A stretch of 64,000 nt of DNA from Theodoxus fluviatilis (GCA_034096865.1 JAWQFJ010028231.1:28501-92500); one strand, 5' to 3'; counted from the stretch's first letter, positions 48,635 through 61,925 are shown. Notes: a model not told the origin generated them from the letters alone. A program made the numbers and translations.

Positions 48635-49857
48635 CTGAGATCCTTCCTCTGTGCCGCCGATGATGCGGAAGCCGAAGCCCGACTCCTGTCTGTGGAGGAC
48701 CACGGTCATCTCCATGTACTGCACGTCTTCACGCTCCAGGCGGCCCGTGCCCCGGGGGGATTGGGGTGGGGGGAAGGCGGGGCCTCCTGTGAAGGGGGGC
48801 CTGCGAGGCACACGAGTGATATTGCTGGGAGTGGGCTCTTCAGTCTCAAACGACGTGGACTGCCGGGGACCTCCAGTCCCCAAACCCCCCATCCCCCGGC
48901 CCATCCCCGCCCCAGGGGAGGGGGGTGCCAAGGGGTGGGGGTGGCGCGACACAAAGTCCCCTGGGTAAGGCCCGCCGCGCTCGTGGAAGGCATTGGGATC
49001 GTCAAAGCGCCTGGCGGGCCCCGGGGAGCCGAAGTCGTGGGGGGGCCGAGGTCGTGCTGGGGGGTCCTGGCGGTAGGTGCGGCCGTACTCCCAAGCAGGG
49101 TTGGGTGTGAAGCGGCCGCTGGCCTTGTATTCTGAGGAATGGCCAGGCATGGGAGTCTTCGAGCGCATCTCCTGTGCCGTTGGAGTCTTGGGCCGGTGGG
49201 GTTCAGTCCTGTGCTCTAAGCCGCTTCCCCCTCGGGCCATCAAATCTGGCCCAGGAGTGCGGCTCCGGAACTGTCCCGGCTTCACGTCATACTTGTCCCC
49301 CCAGTCCCCACCCTCCCCTCCAGCGTTCATCCCCGCCCCACCCACTCCCCGCCTGTCCCCGAACATGTGCATAGTGAAGTTAGAGCGTGGGTAGCCTCCA
49401 TAGCCACCGGGATCCCCACGATAGTCCGGTCTGGACCTCGGGTCCCCCCGCCCCCCCAAGTCATTGTAGCGGTAGGCGTCGGGCCGCGGGGCGGGAGGGG
49501 GCCGAGACACATGATCAAAGTTCCCGCCACGGGGGTAACCTGGATCGTGACCCCCACCTGGTGGAGGTGGGTACTCGGGTCCGTTGTCGAAGTCCCCCCT
49601 ACGGTACCCCATCTCAGCCGGGTGTCTCCCACCCGGAGAAGGGTGGCTGTCGTAGCCTGGGGATCTGGAACCCATGGGGGGCTTGCCGCCCACGGCCATG
49701 CCGTAGGAGCGCGTGGGGGTCTTGGGCCGCGTGTCCGAGGAGGGCGTTTTGGGTCGGTCCGAGCCTGCATGCTGCGGAGTCTTGGGGCGTGTGGCGTGCT
49801 CCCCCTGGATGCCGCGCCCGTGGTGCTGCTCGCGGCCGTCCACCGCATCGCTGGCGT
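48635..49857 (-). CDS. MAGI: MAGI exon W5: long Pro/Gly-rich linker and start of PDZ3
   Basis: The acceptor is CTGTTACAG (49858-49866) and the donor TCAG|GTAAGA (48635/48634). At 1,223 nt it is by far the longest exon, entering in phase 1 and leaving in phase 0. About 375 codons are a Pro/Gly/Arg/Asp-rich disordered linker between PDZ2 and PDZ3. RPKTP occurs four times, with related RSKTP and RSRTP, all candidate proline-directed phosphorylation sites (TP). The last 40 codons enter PDZ3: YMEMTVVLHRQESGFGFRII and GGTEEGSQ. It is strongly GC-rich, which creates long antisense open frames that I do not consider genes. The linker is long compared with what I expect for vertebrate MAGI. Confidence 0.95.
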
Positions 49858-52800
49858 CTGTAACAGCAGACAGGCACAGGGCGCTACATAGTTTCATCTT
49901 CGACCTGACTGGTTCATGAATCAGCTAACCCAACAAACCAGCATGGCCACGCTGCTAGATCTCTGGGAGGTCAACAGTCAAGTCAGTCTGTCAGTCAACG
50001 GAAGTGGAAGAGGTTTTGCTATCGAGAGAAACTGTAACTCCTCAGGAATTCCTCAGAAATTCGTCAGAAAAAGCACGTGTGAGCTCACAGACGAAACGTA
50101 ACGAGAGAAAGCAACACAGAAGCCTCGCTTCAGTTCCTCAGAACATCTCACTTCTATTCCTGGTTGCCCATTTTTACAACCATGACATCTTCAGAGAAAT
50201 TCATAGCTTTGCACGGAGCAGTCCAACGACAGTAATATCCCTCTACACTTAATCCAGTGAAGAAGCCGTAGAACACTTTGATGCGGGGGGCGACACATCC
50301 CGTCTTCGCGAAAGAAGGTAATCCTTTCTCTTCCCAGCAGGCGAGATTTACTTCCGTGGTACTCGGGTTCACCTGAAAACCCTCAAGACAGAGAGGCTCA
50401 GAATGGCCGCCGTGAAGGCGATGCCGTAACACGTCGTTTGCGGGTCCATAAATCTGACAGAGCCGCGAGAGAAAACTTCGCAAACAGCCAGCAGTACATT
50501 ACACTCAACAGGCATACGGGGCCGCGAGTTGCCAGTGACATTCCTGGAGCGAATCCCCTCTAGGAGGAACACTAATTACGCCGGAGCCAGCGTTCATCTC
50601 GAGCCCTCATCAGTGGTGGGACGTTTTCTTAGGCGTCGGAATCGGCGCTGGGTAAACAGCTAGAGGCATGGGAGGTGTCTGCAGGTAGCCGGCCTGGGCA
50701 GAACCAGGGGCTGCAGTGAGCACCCCAGCAGTCTTGCGGCATCGGCTGGAATCGACTGGGGAAAGGGGGTGGGGGTGGGGGGTTGGGGGGGAGGGGTTGG
50801 GGGGAGTGGAGAGGATGTTGAAGACCTTTCCTCACCCCTCAAACATGTGAACCCCACCCTTAGAAACCGAGCAGTCACACGGCTTTTGCCGAAGAGGCTG
50901 GGAAGGCAGTTATCACGTGAAAGCCACTGGCGTATGTTTGTCAGTAGCGATGATCAATGGGTCCGGCATTCGCAGTCAGCAACGGCAATATTCCCTCAGA
51001 TGATTCCCATCTGTAACTGCCGCCGCCGACGGCGCGCGTCTGTCTAAACTATTGACAAATGAAAAAGCGCTTCTTGGACCATCTTCCGCGAGGCGGGACA
51101 ACGGGATAGAATGAGGGAGCCGACAGACAGCTCCCAGTGTGCTCGTCAAAATGTCAGAGCGATCTCGCCCGAGTTGAAGCGAAGGAAACTCTTGGGCTGG
51201 AGCGGAGGCCAAAAATACGAGCATCCGCGTCTGAGGAATTTCTCTAGAGAAGAAAAGCTGTGCCCGGAAAACAAGGATGGCCCCACTTGGGCGAATCGGC
51301 AGGGAGAGGCCTCGCCTAAGAGGGAGAATCTTGGTCCCCGATCTGGCTGGCAGATTCTATGAGCCCTCAGTCTCAGACCCGCACGATGACAGACACTCTC
51401 CCTCACTGATACGGCAGATCACTGCTCCCCCGCGGAGTTGTCTGCTCCCGCATGAAAGAGCCGTCAAGAATGCCCCGTAAGTGATAAAACAACAAAAAGT
51501 CATAACAACTCTTTGATGGCCTTTTTTCCATTCCACACCAGAACTGTTTGTCTTGGCACGAGCAACTTAGAACTGCCAGGTTTCGTCAGTGGAGTGAACG
51601 GGGGTGTACTGGTTGCGTGCCAATGCCTACTCCTGAACGCAACCTGTCGAGTGCGATATTCAGTCTACATCAAGAAATCAAGACATATCATGCAGAAGGT
51701 AAATCCACATTTTGGCCAACCCCTGAACCGGTTTTCTAGATGGCAGCAGGAGCGAGAGGAGCTTAGGGACGATTTCTCTTCCACTGGCTGCACCGTCTGC
51801 AGCATTCCCAAGCACTCTGCCGCTCGCCTGTCGACACACGGCCAGCAGTCCAAGCGTGCAGTGCAGAGAGGCGTGAACAAGCGTTACATCATCGCGTCAG
51901 ATCCCCTCCGCCTTCCCTCCCAGGTAAGCAGCCCCGCCTACGAGTAGGCCGTGCTTGGGTGAGGCAAATCGAGGCCCGTGAAGCACAGAGCAACATCACA
52001 ACAAAGGAAGTGTGCACGACTCTGTGTTCTAGGTTGAAGTAGCGAGAGAGACTTCGGCTGATCCTTACTGCTTGCGGATGCAACACGAAGTATGTGCAAC
52101 ATAGGCAAAATTTATCTGTATACAGTCAGCCTTCCTTCTTGTAGTGAAAAAGAAATATTTCCCTAGACGCGAGTACCTCCAGACTGATGTACACATGGCA
52201 AATAACGTCGAAAGATCGATACGAGGCATGGGTCTGAAGTTCTATCTCCAAGCCAGACAACACGTGAATCAGCAAAACGGAGGGGACGTGACTTCACCAG
52301 TAGCAAAATTCTCGAGAAAAATTAGTTCAGCGGTTCTTAATTATCGAAGAGGAGGCAGTCTGGGGAACAGCATAGCAGCCAGTGAGCAGGTAACATACGC
52401 CAAGTTATAGCAATTATCTATCTGGTTTGTGTATTGGCCGATGCCATCCAAGCAGTCACACGTGGGCGAGTTTGCTGGACTTGGCAGTGCTCCCCATATT
52501 CTCTTAGAAACGACTTTTGTGGCCGCCACCAACAGAAACAAAAGTCTCCAATGGTGTGCTGTCTCCCAGGACCGAAGGTCTACAGCTATCAGAGTACTAT
52601 CCGTAGGGAGGAGTTCCACAGCCCCTATAGACATCGCAAATCATTCCCGCATTCACATCTCTTCCCTCTAATGAGGCAAGGGGATCTGCCCTGACCAGAC
52701 ACTGAACTCCGGGTCTGTAAACTGGTTGGGTCAAGTCTTTTGACTGCTTTGGAGAGAGGCGCTCATGAGTCTGAGGGGAAATGGATTCCAGACTTGCCAC

Positions 52801-55800
52801 AGCTGTGATAATGAAGCCAGCCACCTTCCAAGTGGAGAGCCACTTGGAGTTGTATGTCTCTGCCACGCCACTTGTCAGAGCAAGCGAGCGGAGCGAGACA
52901 GGCAACACATGCAGAGGAGTTCATGATAGGGCAACTACGGGCAGGCGTCCAATTTCCACTTGCACATGTCGAGCACCTGCGAGGTCTCCACAATAGAGTA
53001 AGGCCAGAGGCGAGTTCACGTCCGAGTGTCTTCTCTCACGCCCCAGCGTGTTCTTTCACGTCCGCGTTCCCTATCCTCTCGCACCCAAGTGTCTTCCCTC
53101 TATCAAGGAGCCGCTATCAGCGACACGGCGAAAGGTGAGCTGACCTTAATGACCGAAGCCCTGCAAGGAAGATCTACAGGGGCGTTCGGAAATCACGTTA
53201 GCCCGTCTCGTCAGCCAATCCTCTCTAAGAAATTCGACGGACTAAACCTTTGACTAGAGTTCTACTACAGGGATTAAAAAACAACAACAGAGCAGTCTCT
53301 CAGGTGTTGAAATTCAAAATGGCCTGTCGTCTGGACTCCACCACATAGACACAAGAACGAAACTAGTCTCCAGGACGCAGTGTCAGGATTTCTATACATC
53401 TATTTATCCAGTTTTTCAAGCCTTCTCAGTTTATAATTAATCAAAGCAGAGAAGCCTGACAACGTCGTTTCAAAGCCTCGCAGAGTGATATGCAAGCCAG
53501 TAACGATTACACGTCATCCGATGACTGTGCAACGAAACCAACCATTTAAAGCCTCCGTCAGACTATGCTAAATCTGCAGTCTACTTTCCTCCACAAGCAC
53601 CACACGCACACACACTTAGTCTTGTGCTGGCACAGGCACCAGGCGTCTCCATATGCGGTGAGGGTGTTTCGAGGCACACGGCGGCGATGCGAAGAGGGCA
53701 GGGTTCGGGGAGGCAGGAGGGAGGGAAAGCATGAGTGCCCGTCATGCGTGCAAAATGCCTCGTCTCCCTCCACACCGATGCGACGACAGCAGCAGGCCGG
53801 ACGAAAAACCGAGGCAGACACTGCTGTGGTGTTGCTGCTCGAAGATGCACGGAGGGTATCTTGCCTCGTTGTTACCCAGGCTGATTTCTGAATTCAATAG
53901 GTGACGGGAGAAATGAAAAGGCATTTGATGCTTAACTATTTTTCATGACCCCATCATACTGATGCCATTCAACAGTGTATTGAAAGAGTGCCGTTTCTTG
54001 CACACTAAATATCACCAGCGCGTCAGCCCGTTTTAATCCAGGCAGGGGAAGGACGCAATGTCACAAACTTCGTCAACTGCTTAGCTATCGCGTTCAGTTG
54101 TATCTTTCCCAAGGTAAGACAGATTAACAACCCGGTCCATAGATTAACCTCCCTGGTAATCAGCAGTGCAAATCCAAACTTTTCAGCTCACTGAACGAGG
54201 CGCAATCAGACTCCACACTTTCCCAATCCTTCTGCTCTTTCGGCATGCTCACGCTAAAGCCATCATTCCTGGTGCTGCTGCAGACTGGCTGACGATGGTC
54301 CACGCCTATCGCTTCCACATCGATTGTCACAGTGACTCCTGCTTGCATCAGGTAAAGGACACACGTTGCAGACGGCAGACGATGTCGACTGGAACTGCTC
54401 TGCATCTCAGTACAACTCTCGTCTCTACAACACCGCTGCAGCAGCAGCCGGCGACCGGTAGGCAGGCAAGCAGGCAGGCGGGCTTAGACCTAGCGGAGTC
54501 TGTGGGGAAGACGAGAGCGCCAGGTGCCTGGGGGAGGAACGGAGGAAGGGAAGGGAGAGGAGGCCGCTGCCTGCCTGTCTACCTACCTACCCACCCAAAG
54601 CAACACGCCCTCGCCACGCGGCGCCGATTCGAGCAGGCAGGCAACCAGGCTGCGCCAGGGCAACTATTCGGTTCAGGGAGCAAGACCTTCTGGTCCCTAC
54701 TCCACACGTGTTGCAAGGCCGGCCTGCCTCGCCGTCATCCCTCAAAAGCCTTCGAGGCCTACCTGACCCAACCCCCTCTTCCACGCTCACCACATCCCAC
54801 TCATAGCCATCTGCTTGCTGCCTTTTGGAGAATGTAGCCAATGCTGAAGAAGATCCCTCGGGGCTGATTGCCATAACATCGACGATGGCGGGTCACAGCC
54901 AGCATCTACCTAGACCCTTCTTACAGTCTTGAGCATGTATCTGTGAAATAGCGCCTGCGCTACATCATTTAACAAAACTGGGAAAGTAGGCATATCTAAG
55001 CCAACCCGCCCCCATACACAAAACTTCTTTCCCATTCACACAACACTGGAGGAACTGATATTGTGGCTATGATGCTAGCTACGATCAAGACCCAAAAAAT
55101 CAGTGTGACTAGAACCATAAATTATCAGCAGCAGCATTATGTTCTATTTCTGAGAAGGCCAGATTGACTTAATCAAAACTTGATTTAAAAAAGACGCCCA
55201 ATTTTCCTTTTGATGTGTCCAAGGACAGCAGAACGACAGTCCTTCAACATGCCGCCACACCAGCCTTTGCGTTTCAGAGCCAACGAACAAAACGCGTCCT
55301 TCTAACAGTGAGCGACGACCCATGACTGAAGAAATCTAGAAGAAACTTCTTGGGTAATGGTCCTGCCAACTTCCACTTTAACCTTCCAGAGACAGGCTGA
55401 TTTACTGAAGCAAGCAGCTTCAACGAAGCCATAACTCTGTGCAGGCGAGGCGAAGACGGGCAGGAGAGATACAGGCAGTGTAGCCAAGTCCCGGCACTTC
55501 CCCCGGCTCGAGAGCCCTTTCGCAGGGCGGAATCTTCTCCGCAAACGGAGAAACAATGGTGTTCGACTCCCAGCCGCTTTCCAGCAAAGAAAACAAGGAA
55601 ATGTCAGGGCTTAGTCCCTTCAGGGAAATGGCCAATTCCAACCAAGCCAAAAGGACCCGTGATAAGATAGCGGGAGAGCCCTGGATTTTTCCTTTCTCCC
55701 TTCATTTCTGCAGATAATCTGGGCGGAATATACACATGAAGATAATTTCCTGCACCTGGAACCTGTTCCTCCCACACGGTGCAGGTGGGGAAGGGAAGGT

Positions 55801-57981
55801 AGGCAGGGACAGACCTCCTCGAAACCTGTTTGCAGGCCTCCGGTTTTTTCCCGGCACGGGAACTGACAATGCTCCGACTCTACAATTTATTCCAGTCTCA
55901 TCATATCTCAGCCTGGCAAAAACCTGTGTCGGCAAGGTGATTCTCCTGTTGCGTCTAAATGATAACGGGGCGCAAGAGGCATTCCACCTCACGGAAGGGT
56001 ACAGCAACCACATGATGCACATTGTGCATGCAACCCACCTCTACAGACGGAATGGGACGACAGATTCCGCGAACGAATTTCACTGATTGATCACCTGTGC
56101 AACAGGCATGAGAGGTATTCTGAATTTTACCATGCAATTAGAAGCCGACTTGGCAACAACTGCAGCAAATAAGTTTTCCTTCCCTTTTTTTAATTAGTCT
56201 ACGGCGCTTGAGTACGACGTATGAGTTCACGAAAAGCCTGTCTAGCTAATTCAGTGAAAACTCGCTAAATGCATCCGTACCAAGCTAAGATCAACTACAT
56301 CTAGAAATTAGAGACATGTCAAAGTTTTGTCAATGGTCAGTCTCATTGTGCAGACAAGGACAAAATATTCCTAGGATGAAGGAGACGTACGAAAACAATA
56401 TTCATGCAATAAAACAATGAAAAAGAACCCCGCAAGTTCTCTGATACCGACAAAAAGTGATAGTCTTTGACAAATTTCACAACAAAATCTTCACATTTTC
56501 AACATCGAACGAAAGATTTAAACCATGAATAAGACAAGTAAATAAAAACAAAATCAATATCATGGAATCGATAGTGCAAGTGATGTTCGTCGACGTAGCT
56601 GGCAGCTCTTCACCATGTACTCGCAGTCTACCTCTTCTGACTACCTGCCCCGCCACGTGCTCTCAATCATTCACTCTCGCTGCTTCACAACGGTATCGTA
56701 TTTTCCGTAAGCAGACTTTGTTTCCCATGGAGGACTTCAAAACCCAGAAAAAGCCAAGTGACTCAATCAAGACAATGGCTTCACTGACGTGCTGGGCTCA
56801 AAGAAACCTTCAACCAGGAATGACGCCAGAGAACTCAAAGGGAAACACCCATCTGTTTCTTTTGGACTTTATTCCACTCCATTACTCAGGAAACCTCAGG
56901 TTTGAGGCGGTAAGTGGAGACGAACTTTCTCCAAAGAGAAGACAGCAACTGCTCAATGAGGATGAAAATAAACATGCTCCAGGCTCACTTCAATCAACGA
57001 CACTCTTGAAGCCCTAATTATTTTCTCAGCAGGCCCAGTATGCAAGAGGGTCACTATCATTCTGGAAGAGCTGCCAGCATGTGCGATGATCAGATTCCAC
57101 ACTGAAGACATGTGTTGCTGGTGTATTTGGACAACAGGCAGCAGAAGGGAACTCTTTGGTTAAGCTTTCCTGCTGTGTGTGCCATCACAATCACTCACGC
57201 CATTACTGCACTAGCAATGGCACTACTGAATATAAGGCACGGCTAACAAAATATGAACAAGTTAGTCACAAAAAATACGAGCAATCCTAAACAACGACAC
57301 ATCAATACAGAGAGGCAATGCTGCGAAAAAATGTTTAGTGACAACAAAAACATGCAGACAAGGGGATTAAAGACATACATAGGTATTTTTTTAAACTGCA
57401 TCTACAGAACAAACTGAAATACTGAACAAATGAGTACCTGAGAGGAAAGTGTATCGGAAACGTACTGAGTATTATGAGAACATAAAAGTTTTAGAACAAC
57501 GACACAAACACTAAGAAGAAAATAAAATGCTTGCTAAACACAGCTTCTGCCATCTCTACGCTGTTCCAAGACATTCATAGCCAAATAAATCTGGACACAT
57601 TCCAGCAGAATAGGCATCACAAAGCACTACACCTAGATTAAAAACATGAATATACTTTTTCATTACAAAATTATCTACTGGTGAAACATCAGCTTCGGTA
57701 ATCTCAGCAATTCTCCTGGGCTACTGAACGATCCAGATAAGCGATATCGCAGGGATGCAAAACAGTCTGAACTTCATTAGCAGCATCTGAGGAGTGAGTC
57801 AGTGCACAACGTGGAAGAAAGAGAACACAAAACTAGCGCCGACCTGGGCCCTGAACTTCCAGGTCAGGGACTACACCAGGCCACGAGACTAAAGCACGTC
57901 ATGCCGGAGGCTCTATAACGGTGCAGGAAGGTGGGTTAGGTGATCTCTACAGAACTAGAGCTAGCAACGCCCAGTACTTAC
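49858..57981 (-). other. MAGI: MAGI intron between W4 and W5
   Basis: 8.1-kb intron. I found no phased exon, transposon or long repeat. It is less AT-rich than other introns, with a G-rich patch at 50762-50812 and a GGCA/GGAA-rich patch near 54460-54560. Several medium open frames on both strands lack splice signals and domain content. An alternative promoter or exon cannot be excluded. Confidence 0.6.
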
Positions 57982-58092
57982 CACCTGCACCAGCTGCCGG
58001 AGCCTCTCTCTCCCCCTCAGAGCCCTTGTCTTGGGGGGGCTCAGGCCCGGGCAAAGCACTATCACTGGCTAAGCTATCCGCTACGGTCTTCT
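57982..58092 (-). CDS. MAGI: MAGI exon W4: linker cassette
   Basis: The acceptor is TTTGTCTGCAG (58093-58103) and the donor GGTG|GTAAGT (57982/57981). The 37 codons are in phase 1 at both ends. The translation is EKTVADSLASDSALPGPEP, then PQDKGSEGEREAPAAGAG, an acidic Pro/Ala-rich linker. A phase-symmetric 111-nt exon in a disordered linker is a natural alternative cassette: joining W3 directly to W5 would keep the frame. Confidence 0.87.
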
Positions 58093-59780
58093 CTGCAGAC
58101 AAAGCAACACTCTCTGTCAAACGCAATAGTCCCAGCACTCCACATTCACGTCAAAGAAGGCAACAGTTTGCTTGGGTTGGTAATGCCAATAGAAAGTGAG
58201 AAAGAATTCCACAAACAGGCCTGGGCAGAGCGAAGCATGATCAGTTAGAAATGTAGACGAAATTCTCCTTTAGGGGGTGAAGAACAGTATGGAATGTCTA
58301 CAGACCAAAGAACAATTTTAACAAGGACAATACTGAGTTAAGTATTTTCCGTCACATATTCTTTACAATGAAAACAGTCTTCTCTGCCTAAGTCAATGGT
58401 AGCCACAACCTCTCGCTCATGACTTCTTCTTTTTTTCATTCAAGAAATATTAAGCCAAACAGCTGTATATTGTATATGAATATTTGATAAGACTCAATCC
58501 TAGGTGATGATGGTCTTGATTCAAAATTGCATGGAAAGGTCTTTCTGATCTACAACTGCCCAAGGAACTTTTTCATTGCTGCTGCCTCGCATTACAAAAT
58601 GGACATCTAGTTTCTTCCAGTCTGCCTAGGCAGTGTTTCCAAGTTAAGTTTCATTTTAAACTGCTCAAACACGGCTTCATCTACGTAGCACAAGTAACTC
58701 CAAAAGCATGAAGATACATCAAACTACCACAAATTCTGCTAGAGGCACCATTACTCTGCCTCCTTTCCTTCTTTTGTCTCAAGCTGTCAGTCCCTCCTGC
58801 AGGTGCAAGCCATTATCAATCTGACTACCGATGTGCCCGTGCACAGATTTGGCTCTATGGTCAAAGAACCAACAGCACATGGCCCTCCCTTCTATCCAAA
58901 GGCTCATCCACCCCAGGGCTGCCACCAAGCCCACAGTGCACAGACAAGCAGGGCTACAAGGAACAGGTCCCTTTGAGAGAGATAGGCAACCCCATTACCT
59001 GATACACTAAGTGCTGGGACAGGCTAACTACTCCAGCCAGGAATCTCACAGAAATCCAAAGAAAACAACATAGGAGAATGAACGTATGCAATATTCAGAT
59101 GTGCTCTCCCAAAACCAGTTGCAATTCAGCGGTACTTTTACGTTAGTGTGATTATTACACTACTGGATTAAATAAACGCTGCTTCTTTTCCTTATGGACA
59201 TTTTTCTTCCTGGTGTGCAAGTTTATTTATAATTTATGATCAAAAACTGTTTTCTGCATATTATGTTACTTTTAAAAAAAAATCAAGATTTAAAATCACT
59301 TGGATAAAGGAACAATTTATGGGGCATTTTTGTGTGTGGTCATGTTCAAATATCTCTTTAAAAAATCTGAAAGCCATATCCAAATTAGCATGGTTTTGGG
59401 CAAGGAGGTTATATTCAAGTGATTCAAGTAATTAGAGAATAATACTCATAGAAGTTTTTCATCACATGTCCACACATGTTTTTCAATTGTCTTTCAATAC
59501 ACAAAATAGCAAATTTCTACGAAACGTTAACAGCAATAAAACTAGCACGAGACAACGAATCAGACCAATGTAGAATAGAAAGCCCAGAAGGAGACTCACA
59601 GAGCTATTAAAAAATCATGTAAAAAAAACAAAAGGAAGAAGGGATTGACAGAATGTAGTAACAAAGAATCAGCATGGTGCTTGAATCTCTAGCTCATACA
59701 AAAGGAGGTGGACACCGACACATAACAGACACACTGACTGACAGATGGGGAAACAAGACCATTACTGAGAAGTTGCCTAC
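58093..59780 (-). other. MAGI: MAGI intron between W3 and W4
   Basis: 1.7-kb intron; nothing recognised in it. Confidence 0.65.
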
Positions 59781-59883
59781 CTCCATTGGGATGCTGGCCC
59801 TCCTGCCCCGTGAAGAAGTAGGCCCCAGGCTGCCCTGAGAAACTCGAGTCGTTCTGGGGCTGTCTTTCCTCGAAGCTTTTGGA
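59781..59883 (-). CDS. MAGI: MAGI exon W3: linker after PDZ2
   Basis: The acceptor is TTGGTTGCAG (59884-59893) and the donor GGAG|GTAGGC (59781/59780). The 103 nt enter in phase 0 and leave one base. The translation is SKSFEERQPQNDSSFSGQ, then PGAYFFTGQEGQHPNG. The FEERQ and PGAYF segments resemble conserved linker islands in other MAGI proteins (my recollection, not checked by alignment). It depends on W2 for its frame. Confidence 0.88.
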
Positions 59884-60161
59884 CTGCAACCAAGCACACA
59901 GTCTGTACACCTGCGAGCAGGACTCAAACGAGCAGCGATGGTGGATAATTCCAGTGATCTTAGCACAATCAGTCTAAAAGTATGAAACTATGGAGAAGGT
60001 AATAGTTACTACCTTGACAACTGATGTCACATCCTAAGTCAATTATGAAGTTTACAGTACATCTATTTCTGAAGATAATGCTTTTCTTTTAAAGCCTTGG
60101 ATAAGTTTCCATATCTTTATGAAAAGATGTGCGTCACAATCTATTTATGCCTGTTTTCACT

Positions 60162-60291
60162 GAGCAACGCTAACGTCTTCTTTGCCGTTGTAGCAATCGT
60201 ATCTAACCAATCAGGACACAGCTTGGGTCTCGTTCTGCATCCTGATTGGTCAGATATGATTGCTACTACAGCAAAGTAAGCATTGCTAAAT
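60162..60291. repeat. Imperfect inverted repeat (hairpin) with paired CCAAT motifs
   Basis: CTTTGCCGTTGTAGCAATCG onward (60180-60218) pairs with CAGATATGATTGCTACTACA onward (60239-60276) around a loop of about 20 bases, with about five mismatches. Weaker pairing continues outward (AGCAACGCTAA against TTAGCAATGCT). Each arm carries ACCAATCAGGA in inverted orientation. It lies in the intron between W2 and W3. It could be a small foldback element or a transcribed hairpin. Confidence 0.7.
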
Positions 60292-60626
60292 TAAAACAGG
60301 TCTTTATGGAGAGTCTTTGATCAGCAACCTGCCAGGATATTGGACTTTCAATTAAAAAATTGTTAAGCCTTTTTGACATACTGCATGGCTAAACTTTTAC
60401 AGTGCCAACATGCAACACTCAGCAAGTGTCAGTGATTCATCTCACATCAGAGAACAACTCTACGTTTTTGCTTCTCACACTCTTTGCACGAGTATATATC
60501 AAATTCAAACAACTTGCAGGCAATGAAAGGTCCTTTTCAAATGCCATCACTACAACTGAAAGTTTCACGCTTATGTGCTAAGAACCAGACAAACACTTAT
60601 GGAAAAACAACAGGCAGTATACTCAC

Positions 60627-60658
60627 AGGCTTTACTTTCTTGCCTTTCAAAGGTATTC
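60627..60658 (-). CDS. MAGI: MAGI exon W2: 32-nt microexon
   Basis: The acceptor is CTTCCCTTCTCTAG (60659-60672) and the donor GCCT|GTGAGT (60627/60626). With one base from W1 it gives Gly and then IPLKGKKVKP, a basic patch right after the PDZ2 strand ending IVIQRG. It converts phase 1 to phase 0, exactly what is needed between W1 and W3. Both splice sites are near consensus. W2 plus W3 (135 nt) can be skipped as a pair without changing the frame. Confidence 0.85.
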
Positions 60659-61271
60659 CTAGAGAAGGGAAGAAAATGAGCAGCTCCAGATAAGGCAGCA
60701 ATTTCATGACAATTGAGAGATGATCATTGAAACCATGGCCTCTTGGATCAAATTCATTCTCGCTGCTACAAAATGTTACCATCACAAAAAGCAGTCAATA
60801 AGAATGGAAAATAACACTTCAAGTTAGTGAGCTTAGTTATTTCAAATGCCAATCTGACATGATATTCTAATGCGTCTCATCAGCAAATGGCATATGATAA
60901 GAAGATTGATATCACATTTCCTTCATCAAACAATTTCTTTGAGTCCTTTTTTTAATGTTTGCAAATGAATGATCACAGAATATGATCATTCCCTTTAATT
61001 AATCAATAAACATTATTCAGCTGAAAAATATGTTAATTTTTGGGGTAAAAGACTCATGAAACAATTCCTGAAACAGACAGAAAACATGAGAACAAATGCA
61101 ACACCATCAAAATGGGGGGAAAAAACATCTCCATCAAATCCAGTAAGTTATAAATTGGCATCTGATATTTTTATTTGATTAAAAATTTAAATAAAATATA
61201 AAAAAAACACCTAGGAAACCAACGAAGACACTTCAGAGACAAACATTCTACAAACAAAGCCGGGTTCTCAC
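60659..61271 (-). other. MAGI: MAGI intron between W1 and W2
   Basis: 613-bp AT-rich intron with no further feature seen. Confidence 0.75.
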
Positions 61272-61925
61272 CTCCTCTCTGGATAACAATTGTGGTCTCC
61301 ACGCCGACTGGGCTTTCCTTGAGGACCTGCACCACCTGTGTATGGGTCATCTCCCGCACGTTGATGTCATTGATGACGTGAAGCAAGTCTCCCTCCTGGA
61401 GGTTCTTGCATCGAGGCCGGTCCAGGATCTGCTTGACCTTTTGCCCATATGGGCTGTCTGCGATGGTGAAGCCAAAACCCATGGGGCCCCGCACAATGTT
61501 GATGGAGAAATATTCAGGCTTGTTGGCAAGAAGGTTCACCACATCCGGCGTGTCATCCCCACCACCACCCAGCTCCCCAGGCATGCTGTGCTGTGAGAAG
61601 CTAGTGTTCTGGTTGCCCCCAGCAGCCGACTTGGCCAGATCTGGAAGGGACTTGAGGCTGCGCTGAGAAGTGTTCAGCATGTCCACGCTGTTGTGCGCCC
61701 CTGAGCTGGATGGCGTGTTGGAGTTTGGCAGTCCCTGTGGCATACTGACCGCCACTGTCGTCACAATCTCTGTGTTGGGGTCGTCAGGGTCAAAGGGCAG
61801 AGAATAGCCCCGACAGACCTCAAGAGTCACCGTCTCCCCAGGAGCTATGGTCTGGAAGAGCGTCACCACGTCTTGGTGTGTGAAGCCCAGGACGCATCTG
61901 TCGTTGACATAGAGGATCACATCAC
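61272..61925 (-). CDS. MAGI: MAGI exon W1: end of PDZ1, linker and complete PDZ2
   Basis: The acceptor is CCTTTGCAG (61926-61934) and the donor GGAG|GTGAGA (61272/61271). The 654 nt are in phase 1 at both ends. It opens with the distal PDZ1 block GDVILYVNDRCVLGFTHQD and VTLEVCRGYSLPFDPDDPN. A Ser/Thr/Gly-rich linker of about 85 residues follows, containing SQRSLKSLPDL. The whole of PDZ2 comes next: IVRGPMGFGFTIADSPYGQK, then LQEGDLLHVINDINVREMTH and VLKESPVGVETTIVIQRG. GPMGFGFTIADSP is diagnostic of MAGI PDZ2. The first half of PDZ1 is encoded upstream, beyond the window. Confidence 0.97.

Noticed and set aside
42212..48663. Many Ser/Leu-, Arg/Glu-, Thr/His- or Cys/Val-rich open frames
   Set aside because: All translate microsatellites (GA, CT, CA, CAGA, GGA) and have no non-repeat coding core.
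49367..49891. Long plus-strand open frames over exon W5
   Set aside because: They are antisense shadows of a very GC-rich coding exon; the minus-strand frame has MAGI domain content and splice phase.
54166..54837. 223-codon plus-strand open frame in the W4-W5 intron
   Set aside because: No recognisable domain, low-complexity Thr/Gln/Arg/Gly composition, and it lies antisense within a MAGI intron without splice support.
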